15,830 nucleotides of DNA from SAR202 cluster bacterium Io17-Chloro-G6 (GTDB lineage Bacteria > Chloroflexota > Dehalococcoidia > UBA3495). The stretch is taken from NCBI GenBank assembly GCA_002816585.1, contig MUCT01000019.1, positions 1 through 15,830 of the forward strand. The letters run 5' to 3'. This document shows positions 7,155 to 15,309 of this stretch, piece by piece. The position numbers and the translations under genes are program-made. Under the pieces are notes generated by a model. It saw only the letters and a program-made list of their open reading frames with translations. It was not told the DNA's origin and searched no databases. Numbering within the stretch: the first letter of the stretch is position 1; each line of letters opens with the position of its first letter.

Positions 7155-8606
7155 ATGAGCGATTTGATCAACGAAAGTCCTGACTCCCAGAGCGCTGTTG
7201 CTTGCCCCTGGTGTGGAGCCGAAGACCAAGTATTGGGGCGCAACTGCGGAAGCTGTGACCGGCTGATTGCCGGTTTGCCGACATGGGCCAACGCCGAAGC
7301 CGAAGCACAAGTTAGGGCGGCCGCTGAAAGTAGATGGCGGATCACAACGCGGCGCCTGGCGCTATTGGGTGTCTTGCTATTCTTGGCGGCATTCATCGGT
7401 TGGCTCAATTTTCCATTTGTCTCCAACCCGATAACGATCCTCTTCAAGAAGCCCACCACCAACCACACATCCGCGTCCTCGCCCGGCCAGTGGTCTTCTG
7501 TTGGATGGGATGTCCAAGGGACCCGGTACATCAGTGATGTTGCCCGCCAACCTGAGGGCCAATCGGTGTGGTCCAAGGACTTGGGCAATCCGACTCGCAG
7601 TGCGCCGACCGTTGCGGATGGTGTCATCTACATAGGTGGATTCTTCAAAGCCATGGCACTGGAAGTGGAGAGCGGAGAGACAATCTGGGAAATAGATACT
7701 CCAGGCCAGATGGAACAATCTTTTGCCGTTGCCGGAGACTTTGTTTACATGGGCCTCTCCGACCACCGGTTGCTTGCCTTGGACCGAATCACTGGTGAGA
7801 CTCGGTGGGAATACACCGCCAAGTTCCCAATCACTTCTTCGCCGGTGGTGGCCGATGGCATGGTCTACTTTGGATCCTCTGATGGAATCGTTTACGCCCT
7901 AGACGCGGCCACCGGAAAAAAAATCTGGAAGCACAAACTCAAGGGGAATCTACGTTCTTCACCATCAATCAGCGGGGGAAGATTCTTCGCATCCGACACT
8001 GACGGAAATTTAAACATTCTCAGCGCTCGCACGGGCCAGAGCCGTTTTCGATTTAGAACTGCCGCTTCGGCGTCCGATGCAGCGGTGGTGGACGGCGGGT
8101 TGGCATATTTCCCTTCAGGTGGCCGGATTTTTGCGGTGGATACCGGAGCTCGGTCGAAACGAGGAGAATTCCTATTCAAAAAGATTTGGACTCAGTTTTA
8201 CGTATGGCAAATACCAGGGGTGCCGGCGCCTTCCAGCCAAAGGGGTGAGCGATGGCGTTTCGCTCCTGAGAGGCACGCATCCTTGGGCATTGCCGCCTCT
8301 CCCGCGGTGGCCCCGGAGGCCCTCTATTACGGCGACACTGCAGGGTTGCTCTACGCCCGGGACGTCACGAGCAGAGAAGAGATTTGGCGTTTCCAAGCCG
8401 ATGATGGCATAGTGTCTTCGCCAATTATCTTGGGAGACCGAATCTATTTCGGGGCCAGAGATGGTTACCTCTACTCTCTGGACCGGTCAAATGGAAACCT
8501 GGTTTGGCGACTCTTCTTGGACGCACCGATTGAAATATCGCCAGTATTCGCTGAGGGTAGATTATACATCCGAACCAATGATGGCCTGCTGCACACCATC
8601 GACTGA
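7155..8606 (+). CDS. Zinc-ribbon, membrane-anchored PQQ-like beta-propeller protein
   Basis: This 483-residue protein has three parts. Residues 17-34 contain two CxxC knuckles (Cys17, 20, 31, 34) typical of a small zinc ribbon. Residues about 66-84 form one hydrophobic membrane helix preceded by RWRITTRR, which by the positive-inside rule puts the zinc ribbon in the cytoplasm. Residues about 115-483 hold eight PQQ/BamB-type propeller repeats, each with a phrase like SSPVVADGMVYFGSSDG, YALD and TGKKIW; an insert without repeat character lies near 332-372. The propeller would face outside and could be a scaffold or binding platform. No enzyme residues can be named. The ribosome binding site is poor (AGGGAG at 7127-7132 is too far), but a TGA at 7137-7139 leaves no upstream start. 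It sits between the permease and ATPase genes of the importer. Confidence 0.8.
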   Translation: MSDLINESPDSQSAVACPWCGAEDQVLGRNCGSCDRLIAGLPTWANAEAEAQVRAAAESRWRITTRRLALLGVLLFLAAFIGWLNFPFVSNPITILFKKPTTNHTSASSPGQWSSVGWDVQGTRYISDVARQPEGQSVWSKDLGNPTRSAPTVADGVIYIGGFFKAMALEVESGETIWEIDTPGQMEQSFAVAGDFVYMGLSDHRLLALDRITGETRWEYTAKFPITSSPVVADGMVYFGSSDGIVYALDAATGKKIWKHKLKGNLRSSPSISGGRFFASDTDGNLNILSARTGQSRFRFRTAASASDAAVVDGGLAYFPSGGRIFAVDTGARSKRGEFLFKKIWTQFYVWQIPGVPAPSSQRGERWRFAPERHASLGIAASPAVAPEALYYGDTAGLLYARDVTSREEIWRFQADDGIVSSPIILGDRIYFGARDGYLYSLDRSNGNLVWRLFLDAPIEISPVFAEGRLYIRTNDGLLHTID

Positions 8607-9013
8607 CACCCAGGGCTTTTGTTGCATCCCAAAGCGTGAGCCCGGCTCTAGCATATATGGGATCACGCGATATTTGATCCAGTGGCAGCGGCCATATCTT
8701 GTAATGCGTATATTGGTACCTTAAACCGAAGGCGGTACTATCAAATTTTCCCTGTTGTTGTTTTCCTATTGTAGATCGTAGAAACCGCCATATTTTACGG
8801 TATATTGGGCCAGTCTATGTTGAATCATATATTGCAATATGTTATATTCTGGCGGCTCCCGTCTAAGGGTGAGATATCTTGGGTGCGAGCCCGGGATTGT
8901 TATCCGGAAACCGGCGGTCTGCCTGTCAACGTAGAGAACTATAGCGGGATCTCTCGAATCCATGGGTAACGAGCCACAGACTTCAAGCAAAGATAGTTGG
9001 GTTGAGTGAAATC
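8607..9013 (+). promoter_or_regulatory. AT-rich regulatory spacer before the ATPase genes
   Basis: No gene is supported in this spacer. It is clearly more AT-rich than the flanking genes and is full of TATAT/GATAT words, with ATATTGCAATAT at 8829-8840 as a perfect 12-base palindrome that would suit a dimeric regulator. CCGCCA at 8785-8790 and TGGCGG at 8850-8855, with ATATTG at 8802-8807 and CAATAT at 8835-8840, make a larger imperfect dyad. A promoter for the two ATPase genes is likely here because they are about 400 bases from the preceding gene, but I cannot fix -35/-10 boxes with confidence. Confidence 0.35.
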
Positions 9014-10021
9014 ATGTCGAATAATGACATAGTTCTGGAAGTGAAGGACCTTCAAACCTACTTCTTCAACCGCCGCGGTGTGACTAAGGCTGTAGATGGC
9101 ATCTCTTTCTCCCTGCGGCAGGGCGAGACCTTGGGGATAGTAGGCGAATCGGGATGCGGGAAAACCATGACGGCACTGTCCCTCCTTGGGCTGATTCCCA
9201 AGCCGGCGGCCCGCATAGTCGCAGGAGAAATAATCTTGGACGGGGAAGATTTGGTCCAGAAGACAGCCCAAGAGATGCGGGGGATTCGCGGCCGTAAAAT
9301 TTCCATGATTCTACAAGACCCGCAGACCTCCCTGAACCCAGTGTTCTCCATTGGAAACCAGGTGATTGAAGCTTTGGGAATCGCTGGCAATAGTGGCCGG
9401 AAGAACATGGTCAGCCGGGCGGTTGAAGCTCTACGCAACGTGAGAGTCGCCGCCCCCGAGAGCCGGTTGCATGACTATCCCCACCAGATGAGTGGTGGCA
9501 TGAAACAGAGGGTTCTTGGCGCAATCGCCATAGCCAGCACTCCCAACGTGATTATCGCCGACGAGCCCACCACCGCTTTGGATGTCACCATCCAACTCCA
9601 ATATTTAAGACTGCTCAAGGAGATTCAAGCAAATACTGGGATGGCCATCATCTTCATCACCCACGACTTTGGAATAGTGGCCCGAATGTGTGACCGGGTC
9701 GCCGTAATGTATGCTGGACGTATCGTGGAGAGCGCGGATGTCCGCAGTCTGTTCAACAATCCAACCCACCCGTACACGCAGGCGCTGATCTCCTCCGTGC
9801 CCCAAATGGACAAGACCGACCGGCTTTTCGCCATCGAAGGACAGCCGCCGGCTTTGTTCGACTTGCCGGAAGGTTGCCGATTCGCCGATCGGTGCATGCA
9901 TGTGCAGCCACGGTGCCGTGAGGAATACCCGGGTGTGTTCCAGGCCGGGGAAGGCCATTCAGCCTCATGTTGGATGTTGGACGAGTCTTGGGCCCATACA
10001 GAGCAGGAGGTCACGACGTGA
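9014..10021 (+). CDS. dppD: Peptide ABC transporter ATP-binding protein, DppD/OppD family
   Basis: This 335-residue cytoplasmic ATPase powers the Dpp-type channel together with its DppF-like partner. All key motifs are present: Walker A GESGCGKT at 44-51, Q-loop Gln101 in LQDPQTSLNP, signature MSGGMKQR at 159-166, Walker B VIIADEPTTALD at 179-190, and H-loop His217 in ITHD. The oligopeptide-family C-terminal domain carries Cys288, 294, 301 and 319, the conserved four-cysteine pattern. A TTG at 9002 would add four residues, but the ATG at 9014 is preferred because homologs start close to the LEVKDL block and GAGTGA at 9004-9009 can serve as ribosome binding site. The stop codon overlaps the start of the next gene, showing translational coupling. 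Confidence 0.92.
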   Translation: MSNNDIVLEVKDLQTYFFNRRGVTKAVDGISFSLRQGETLGIVGESGCGKTMTALSLLGLIPKPAARIVAGEIILDGEDLVQKTAQEMRGIRGRKISMILQDPQTSLNPVFSIGNQVIEALGIAGNSGRKNMVSRAVEALRNVRVAAPESRLHDYPHQMSGGMKQRVLGAIAIASTPNVIIADEPTTALDVTIQLQYLRLLKEIQANTGMAIIFITHDFGIVARMCDRVAVMYAGRIVESADVRSLFNNPTHPYTQALISSVPQMDKTDRLFAIEGQPPALFDLPEGCRFADRCMHVQPRCREEYPGVFQAGEGHSASCWMLDESWAHTEQEVTT

Positions 10022-10989
10022 ACAAGGAGTTGCTCCGCGTTGAGAAACTGAAGAAATACTTTCCGGTGACCAAAGGGCTGGTGCTCATGAAAACGGTGGG
10101 CTACGTCCAAGCCGTCGATGGAATTGACTTCACCATAAATGAAGGTGAAACCATGGGACTGGTGGGTGAGTCGGGTTGCGGGAAGACGACAACCTCCAAA
10201 ATGCTCCTTAGGCTGGAGACCCCGACCGAAGGGAACATTTACCTTGACGGCCAGGACATCCAGTCGTTCAAAGGCCAGGAGCTCAGGGAATTCCGCACCC
10301 AGGTGCAGGCGGTCTTCCAGGACCCATGGTCGTCCCTAAGTCCCCGCATGAAGGTTAGGGACATTGTGTCTGAAGCGCTGGTGGTGAACCGGAACGTCTC
10401 CCGCCAGGAAAGGGACGATCGCGTTGAGGAAGTGATGAATCAGGTTGGCCTCCATCAAGGGCAGGTCGATCTCTATCCTCACGAATTCAGCGGCGGACAA
10501 AGGCAGCGGGTCGCGGTAGCCGCCGCATTGGCGTCGTACCCCAAGTTGATCATCCTTGACGAGCCGGTATCCGCGTTGGATGTCTCGATTCGCGCCCAGG
10601 TCATGAACCTGTTGGTCGATCTCCAGCAGCAGACCGGAATCGCCTTCCTATTGGTGGCCCACAACTTGGCCACCGTTCGTTACATGGCCCACCAAACCGC
10701 GGTGATGTATCTGGGGCAGATAGTTGAGTACAGTCCCACCGAAGAACTGTATGAAAACCCGCTTCACCCCTATACCAAGGCCCTGTTCTCAGCGGCCCTG
10801 CCCGCCCATCCGGACGACGAACGGGAGGAAATTGTTCTAACCGGAGAGGTGCCTTCACCGATCAATCCTCCATCAGGGTGCCGGTTCCATCCGCGATGCC
10901 CCTTTGCCATGGACCGGTGCTCGGTGGAAGCCCCCCTGCAACTGGACAAGGGTAACGGCCACAGGGTCGCTTGTCACCTTTACGACTAA
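10018..10989 (+). CDS. dppF: Peptide ABC transporter ATP-binding protein, DppF/OppF family
   Basis: This 323-residue ATPase is the second nucleotide-binding subunit. The GTG at 10018 is chosen as start because AGGAGG at 10005-10010 lies seven bases upstream and the GTGA overlap with the previous stop is a classic coupled arrangement; the ATG at 9967 lacks this support and would add 17 foreign residues. Motifs: Walker A GESGCGKT at 50-57, Q-loop Gln101, signature FSGGQRQR at 157-164, Walker [13 protein letters not shown] at 177-188, H-loop His215. The residue after His215 is Asn (VAHN) where the family mostly has Asp (SHD/THD). The C-terminal domain has Cys288, 294, 301 and 319. Both ATPases look active. 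Confidence 0.92.
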   Translation: MNKELLRVEKLKKYFPVTKGLVLMKTVGYVQAVDGIDFTINEGETMGLVGESGCGKTTTSKMLLRLETPTEGNIYLDGQDIQSFKGQELREFRTQVQAVFQDPWSSLSPRMKVRDIVSEALVVNRNVSRQERDDRVEEVMNQVGLHQGQVDLYPHEFSGGQRQRVAVAAALASYPKLIILDEPVSALDVSIRAQVMNLLVDLQQQTGIAFLLVAHNLATVRYMAHQTAVMYLGQIVEYSPTEELYENPLHPYTKALFSAALPAHPDDEREEIVLTGEVPSPINPPSGCRFHPRCPFAMDRCSVEAPLQLDKGNGHRVACHLYD

Positions 10990-11457
10990 CGAATACATTC
11001 GATCGAATTCGATTGCCGCGCCTGTAACCGGTCGAGGCCCGGGACCACCTTGAATTATGCCGGAGGGACAAGTGGTTCTTGGAACCCGGCTCGACAGGAT
11101 TTGTACTAGGTTTGGCTGAGCCAGATATAGTCGTGGCATGACCCAAGAACGGATCGCCTGGATTCTTTCGCGATTGGACGGTCTATTGATTTGATAGCCA
11201 TAGCCAGTCACGAAACCAGCGAATCTCCAGGTCCCTCCAGTTCACGCGTAGCACTGTCTGCATCTCATCGCCACGCTTCATCTGAGCGTGTTTACTGGAA
11301 AGCTAGGGTTCTTTTTTGTTATTCTTCGTCAACTATGGTGGCATTAATACCCAATCGGTGATGATCTCCCCGAAAATGTTCGCCAAAGAGGCAGTGCCTC
11401 GTTTGGCCAACGGAACCGTTTGGTCTGACCAAGAAACATAGCCGAGGGAGTCCGATA
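10990..11457. other. Spacer after the ATPase genes, with an imperfect stem-loop
   Basis: No gene is supported. A stem-loop spans 11031-11095: GTCGAG/CTCGAC with CCGGG/CCCGG on the outside, and ACCACCTTG against CAAGTGGT on the inside, with bulges. It starts 42 bases after the dppF stop and has no T-tract. TTCTTTTTTG at 11309-11318 has no strong hairpin before it (only CACGC/GCGTG at 11272-11290, 19 bases away). A 26-codon ATG frame at 11361-11441 lacks a ribosome binding site. Confidence 0.4.
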
Positions 11458-12639
11458 TTGATTGCAATATTTCCTGAGCAGCGTGAGGCCAAACGGCAGG
11501 CGCTATTGGACGCCGTGGAAAGCTTGCGCGACGTCTTTTTGGCCGGCGCGGACGAAGCCGAAGCAACGGGCACGCTGCCCCAAGCCACGGTGGACGCCAT
11601 CTACGAATCTGGGCTTTTTTCCTTTAAGGCAGCACAGAAATTCGGCGGGGCCGAGGCAGATGCGATGACTCAGCTGGACGTGGTCGAAGCCGCCAGCCGC
11701 ATCGAGCCATCGGCCGGCTGGTGCCTAATGATCGGCTCCGGAACTCTATCAGGGATGTCCGCCTTTCTTTCCGATGAAGCGCTCGATGAAATATTTGTTG
11801 GAGGAAAGGCTCCCAAGACTGCCGGAGTGGCCGCTCCCAGCGGGGAAGCCAAGCCAGTTGAAGGCGGCTACCGGGTCAGCGGTAAATGGGCTTTCGCCAG
11901 CGGCATTCGCCATTCCCAGTGGGTTGCCTTCGGGGCCATGGTTCCGGGCGCCAACTCGGATGCACCGCAGCTGATCCGGATTGTGGTGCCCACGTCCCAG
12001 GTTCAGATCCACGACAACTGGCATGTGGTGGGGCTCCGAGGCACCGGCAGTTGCGAGTTTTCAGTATCCGACATCTTTGTACCCCAGCGGTTCACCTGGG
12101 CCGGGGCCGAAGCCCGGCCTTACCGTGGCGGACCATTCTTCTTGCTCGGCCGGCCGGGGATGCAAACCACCGGCCATTGCGGTTTTGCGCTGGGAGTGGG
12201 ACGCCGTGCGCTGGACGAGGTAACTAAACTTGCTAAAGCCAAGAAACGGGGTTACCGGGGCGGCGAAATGCTGGTGGCGGATCGGGGATCGTTCCAGCGG
12301 TTCTTGGGAGAGTCGGACTTGCGCCTGCGCGCGGCCAAAGCCTTATGTTTGGAGACCATCGAAGAAGCCTGGCAATCGGCCAGCCAGGGGATAATCCCGC
12401 CTCCGCCATTACAGATCCGTATGCGGGCGTCTGGGACCTACAGCACAGAGGAAGCATCCGACGTGGTCTCCCAGGCATTTCGGTTTGGCGGGGGAACCGC
12501 CATGTACAGCGATCACGTTTTGCAAAAATGCCTGCGCGACATCCACGCTTCGGCCCAACACCAGATGGTCAGCGACCGGGCGTACGAGAATCTCGGACAA
12601 TTCATCTTGGGATTCCCAGATGCTAACCCAATGGGATAA
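11458..12639 (+). CDS. Flavin-dependent monooxygenase-like protein, acyl-CoA dehydrogenase fold (group D)
   Basis: This 393-residue protein resembles the oxygenase component of two-component flavin monooxygenases of the HsaA/HpaB/DszC type, which use reduced flavin supplied by a separate reductase to hydroxylate aromatic or sulfur compounds. The start is a TTG at 11458, supported by GAGGGAG at 11444-11450 seven bases upstream. Typical marks are LPQATVDAIYESGLF near 40-54 and FGGAEAD at 62-68. WAFASGIRHSQW at 144-155 and GLRGTGS at 192-198 match the flavin/substrate pocket loops. The C-terminal FRFGGG at 341-346 is followed by RDIHASAQHQM at 360-370, where His363 or His368 may be the oxygen-activating base. 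The Glu catalytic base of true acyl-CoA dehydrogenases is not evident. No flavin reductase gene is in the window. The gene converges on an exporter gene 62 bases away. Confidence 0.75.
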   Translation: MIAIFPEQREAKRQALLDAVESLRDVFLAGADEAEATGTLPQATVDAIYESGLFSFKAAQKFGGAEADAMTQLDVVEAASRIEPSAGWCLMIGSGTLSGMSAFLSDEALDEIFVGGKAPKTAGVAAPSGEAKPVEGGYRVSGKWAFASGIRHSQWVAFGAMVPGANSDAPQLIRIVVPTSQVQIHDNWHVVGLRGTGSCEFSVSDIFVPQRFTWAGAEARPYRGGPFFLLGRPGMQTTGHCGFALGVGRRALDEVTKLAKAKKRGYRGGEMLVADRGSFQRFLGESDLRLRAAKALCLETIEEAWQSASQGIIPPPPLQIRMRASGTYSTEEASDVVSQAFRFGGGTAMYSDHVLQKCLRDIHASAQHQMVSDRAYENLGQFILGFPDANPMG

Positions 12640-12701
12640 CCGGCGGAGGTCTCGTGGGTCGAGTATTTAAGGAAGTTGGAACTGACAGTCAGGCAGAGTC
12701 C

Positions 12702-13991
12702 TTAACAGTCCGCCCCTAAGACAGCATTGGATTCGTGTCGGCTCAATTTAGGCGCCCCCCTGCGCACCAACGCAAACCAGACGGTTGTCGCCAGGCTGAG
12801 ACCGGCAGAGCCCGTGATGGCCACTTCCCAACCGAACTGACCGGCAGCCAATGCCAGGGGGAAGGCACCGACAAGGTGGAACCCTGGCGCGAACTGCAGT
12901 ATCCCCATCACTCGCCCACGGACCTCTGAAGAAGTCTCCGTTTGAATCATTGTGGTAGCCAATGGCCAGACCATCCCCAGGCCCACAATGCCTACAAGTA
13001 GGAAAAGCACCCATGAAGCCCAGAACCAGTTCGACCAGGCGAACAGCGAAAGCGTCACAGTGAAAAGCACCAAAGATAACAACAGCCCACGGTAGACGTA
13101 GGCTCTACCAACAGTAGGCAACAATAGACTGCCGGTCAACGAACCGAGACCCGAAGCCAGAAACAGTAGGCCGACGCCTGCGGCCCCAGTTCCCAGGGAG
13201 TCCTTGGCCATCGCCGGAATCACCTGCATATGGGCCATGCCAAATCCGCCGAAGGCGCAGGTGATAACGATGACCGTGAGAACCATCGGATTATTCTTTA
13301 TGTAAACAAGGCCATCCGCGCAGTTCCTAAATACAGACTGGGTGGCGGCGGGCAACGACCGGCGAAGGCGTCCAATTTTCCCTACGAGGACCACCGCAGC
13401 TACGTAGCATCCAGCGAAGACGAACAGGCTTAAACCGACTCCCCAGACCTCGATTATTACCCCAGCCACGGGGGGACCGATGATGCGTCCAGCATGGACG
13501 GCAGCTCCTTGTAATGCCACGGCGTCTAACACCGACTGCCGTTGCACCAAGTCGCCAATCATCGTCATCCTGGCTGGCATACTGATGGCCTGAACAGCGC
13601 CCATTAATACTGCGGCTGTGTAAACGTGCCAAATAGCCACCAAGTCGGTGACAGTCAAGACGGCCAGCGCCGCCAGTACTCCAGCCACTGTAGCCTGAGT
13701 AAACATTAATATGTACCGGCGGTCGAAACGGTCTGCGACGACTCCGGCCAAAAGCAACAAGGATACGTTTGGCGCTCCGTAGAGAAGAATGACCAAGCCC
13801 AATTGGGAGGATGACTGTGTGATCTCCAGCACGAGCCACCCGATAACCATGAACTGGGTGCCCTGAGCGAGTCCTTGGACCGCACTGCTCAGCCAGTACC
13901 AGCGGTAATCGTTCTGACGCCAAACCGCGGCGATCCGGCTCCAGTAGGCGGCCAGACCCGACGCAGCCTGAGTAGTTTCCTGAGATTGCAT
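12702..13991 (-). CDS. Major facilitator superfamily exporter (EntS/MFS_3-like)
   Basis: This 429-residue inner-membrane protein has about twelve hydrophobic segments in two halves joined by a basic stretch (GKIGRLRRSLP). The MFS motif A variant GVVADRFDRR is at 83-92, after the second helix, and a similar region at SSEVRGRVMGI is in the second half. The overall style (N-terminal YRWYWLSSAVQGLAQGTQFM, then VLEITQSSSQLGLV) fits the EntS-like MFS_3 family that exports siderophores, drugs or metabolites by proton antiport. The start is the ATG at 13991, with a GTG one codon upstream; neither has a clear ribosome binding site, and a TAG four codons further upstream excludes a longer form. It lies 132-135 bases downstream of the cupin gene on the same strand, so cotranscription is possible. 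Confidence 0.85.
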   Translation of the reverse strand: MQSQETTQAASGLAAYWSRIAAVWRQNDYRWYWLSSAVQGLAQGTQFMVIGWLVLEITQSSSQLGLVILLYGAPNVSLLLLAGVVADRFDRRYILMFTQATVAGVLAALAVLTVTDLVAIWHVYTAAVLMGAVQAISMPARMTMIGDLVQRQSVLDAVALQGAAVHAGRIIGPPVAGVIIEVWGVGLSLFVFAGCYVAAVVLVGKIGRLRRSLPAATQSVFRNCADGLVYIKNNPMVLTVIVITCAFGGFGMAHMQVIPAMAKDSLGTGAAGVGLLFLASGLGSLTGSLLLPTVGRAYVYRGLLLSLVLFTVTLSLFAWSNWFWASWVLFLLVGIVGLGMVWPLATTMIQTETSSEVRGRVMGILQFAPGFHLVGAFPLALAAGQFGWEVAITGSAGLSLATTVWFALVRRGAPKLSRHESNAVLGADC

Positions 13992-14126
13992 CACGTATGA
14001 CTACAACGTTTCGGACAGACTCTGGTTGCGCTGTAAAGGGACCCGGTTGGATATGGGATTCGCTGGGTTCCAAGGGCGAACCGAAGTAAGATGCATCGTC
14101 AACTGTTAGGTAAATCTCAGCTAGGC

Positions 14127-14459
14127 TTAGTCCTTGAGAATGACGTAGACGGCGGCCGAAGGGGAGCGGTCTACGTGGGTGTGGCCGCGCCCGGCAACGT
14201 CTTCCATGAGCCGGATGTCGCCGGCTCTGAACACCTGCTTGGAGCCGTCGCTGGTTCCAATCTCAACCTCGCCGGAGAGATGGATGATCAGCCGGCGCTC
14301 GGTCAAAGGGTGGAAATCCATATTCCTGGTGCCGTCAAACTGTTGGACTCTTACCTCGGAAAGATCTGTCATTGCACCCAATTCGGGGTGATCTTCCAAT
14401 CGAAGTTCCTCTATGTGACTTTCACCGTCGCTGCCAGGGAAAACCCGATATATTGCCAT
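14127..14459 (-). CDS. Small cupin-domain protein
   Basis: This 110-residue protein is a single cupin barrel. The first motif is represented by DFHPLTERRLIIHLSGEVEI at 48-67 and the second by FRAGDIRLMEDVAGRGHTHV at 77-96. Candidate metal ligands are His50, His60, Glu64 and His93/His95, but the standard HxH pair of motif 1 is reduced to one His, as in a known family of small cupins with the form HPxPxRR. A role as regulator of, or enzyme in, a small-molecule pathway cannot be decided. The ATG is supported by AAGGAG (reverse complement of 14464-14469) four bases upstream. It is the first gene of a possible two-gene unit with the MFS exporter. Confidence 0.8.
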   Translation of the reverse strand: MAIYRVFPGSDGESHIEELRLEDHPELGAMTDLSEVRVQQFDGTRNMDFHPLTERRLIIHLSGEVEIGTSDGSKQVFRAGDIRLMEDVAGRGHTHVDRSPSAAVYVILKD

Positions 14460-14781
14460 GGGGCTCCTTCATAACCCGCGTCTCAAGGCTAATGTGCTCT
14501 ACTTTCCGTCGTTCATCGCACGACTGAACTATTTGCCGCGGTCAAGCGTCAGCGCGATTGGCACTAGCGGGGGACCGTCCCAGGTTAATCCCTCGCTCGC
14601 GAATTGTCGACCGTTGAAGCACTGATCAATTCGTTCTTCAGCAACTACCTCTTTGTTTGGACTAAGCCAAGGATTGCCGATCTGGAGAAAGCGCGAGTCC
14701 TAATACGTGTAAAATACCGGCAACCGCCTTGGAGTACCCATAAGCGCCTGAATCAAAAACGGAGCGATATAATCTCCGCCC
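14460..14781. other. Divergent spacer upstream of the cupin gene
   Basis: No convincing gene is seen. GGGACCGTCCC at 14571-14581 is a short dyad. CCAAGGATTGCCG at 14667-14679 and CGGCAACCGCCTTGG at 14718-14732 form an imperfect inverted repeat. A frame from a TTG at 14604 begins with VEALINSFFSNYL, which resembles the beginning of the fragment at 14782, but it loses all similarity after that and has no ribosome binding site. Confidence 0.3.
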
Positions 14782-14961
14782 ATGAGACAGAGAATGACGA
14801 ACCTTGGACAGGAAATTGACCAGCTATTTATCAATTATTTCAGTAATCTCGATCTCAAAGCCATCGTTGCTGATTTCCATCACCCTTGCACATTTATCGT
14901 GCCGCGAGGTGAGGTGGACCCCGTTAGTTGGACAGGTATGACGCAAAACCAAGTCTATTGA
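14782..14961 (+). pseudogene. Possible NTF2/SnoaL-like fragment (59 codons)
   Basis: An ATG frame reads 59 residues including IDQLFINYFSNLDLKAIVAD and then FHHPCTFIVPRGE, before a TGA. The helix-loop pattern (short amphipathic helix, DLKAIVADFHHP, then a beta strand) is what the first third of a nuclear transport factor 2-like domain looks like, but such domains need about 110-140 residues. No ribosome binding site is near the ATG. I read it as a truncated gene; a small functional protein is possible but less likely. Confidence 0.3.
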
Positions 14962-15057
14962 GCGCCCTTATTTTACATTCGTTGGCATTGCGGCAAGGGG
15001 GACTCCGGTTATTCCGCTCAAACTCCACTCATAAAAAAGGACTAGGAACTTCTCAGC

Positions 15058-15087
15058 AAAAAGGCTGGCCGGTTGACCAGCCTTTTT
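15058..15087. terminator. Bidirectional intrinsic terminator
   Basis: AAAAAGGCTGG at 15058-15068 is the exact reverse complement of CCAGCCTTTTT at 15077-15087, with an 8-base loop. The A5 on the left and T5 on the right let it work on both strands. On the + strand the only candidate message in front of it is the 14782-14961 fragment or an unannotated small RNA. Confidence 0.8.
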
Positions 15088-15309
15088 GCATGCCTGAATC
15101 AAACTCTTTGCCGATGACCCATGGCAGAGGATAACCTAAGCTAGGCGCGTCTAATATTACGGGCGAACTAGCAGTGAACAATCCAACAGTTAGGCCAGAC
15201 TCTTGGATGGCTCTGCTTCCAAGGACGGATGAGATGAAAGCGTCATGGCGGCAACAGTTCCGACGAATTGGGGTTTTATCAACTCGATATGATTTATGGA
15301 GTCGTACCA

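Noticed and set aside
11361..11441. 26-codon ATG frame just before the TTG of the monooxygenase gene, possible coupled leader peptide
   Set aside because: No ribosome binding site and no recognisable pattern; could be chance.
13327..14073. 248-codon frame on the - strand overlapping the MFS gene
   Set aside because: Its residues are rich in Arg, Gly, Ser and His without domain pattern; the overlapping MFS frame has clear membrane helices and motif A.
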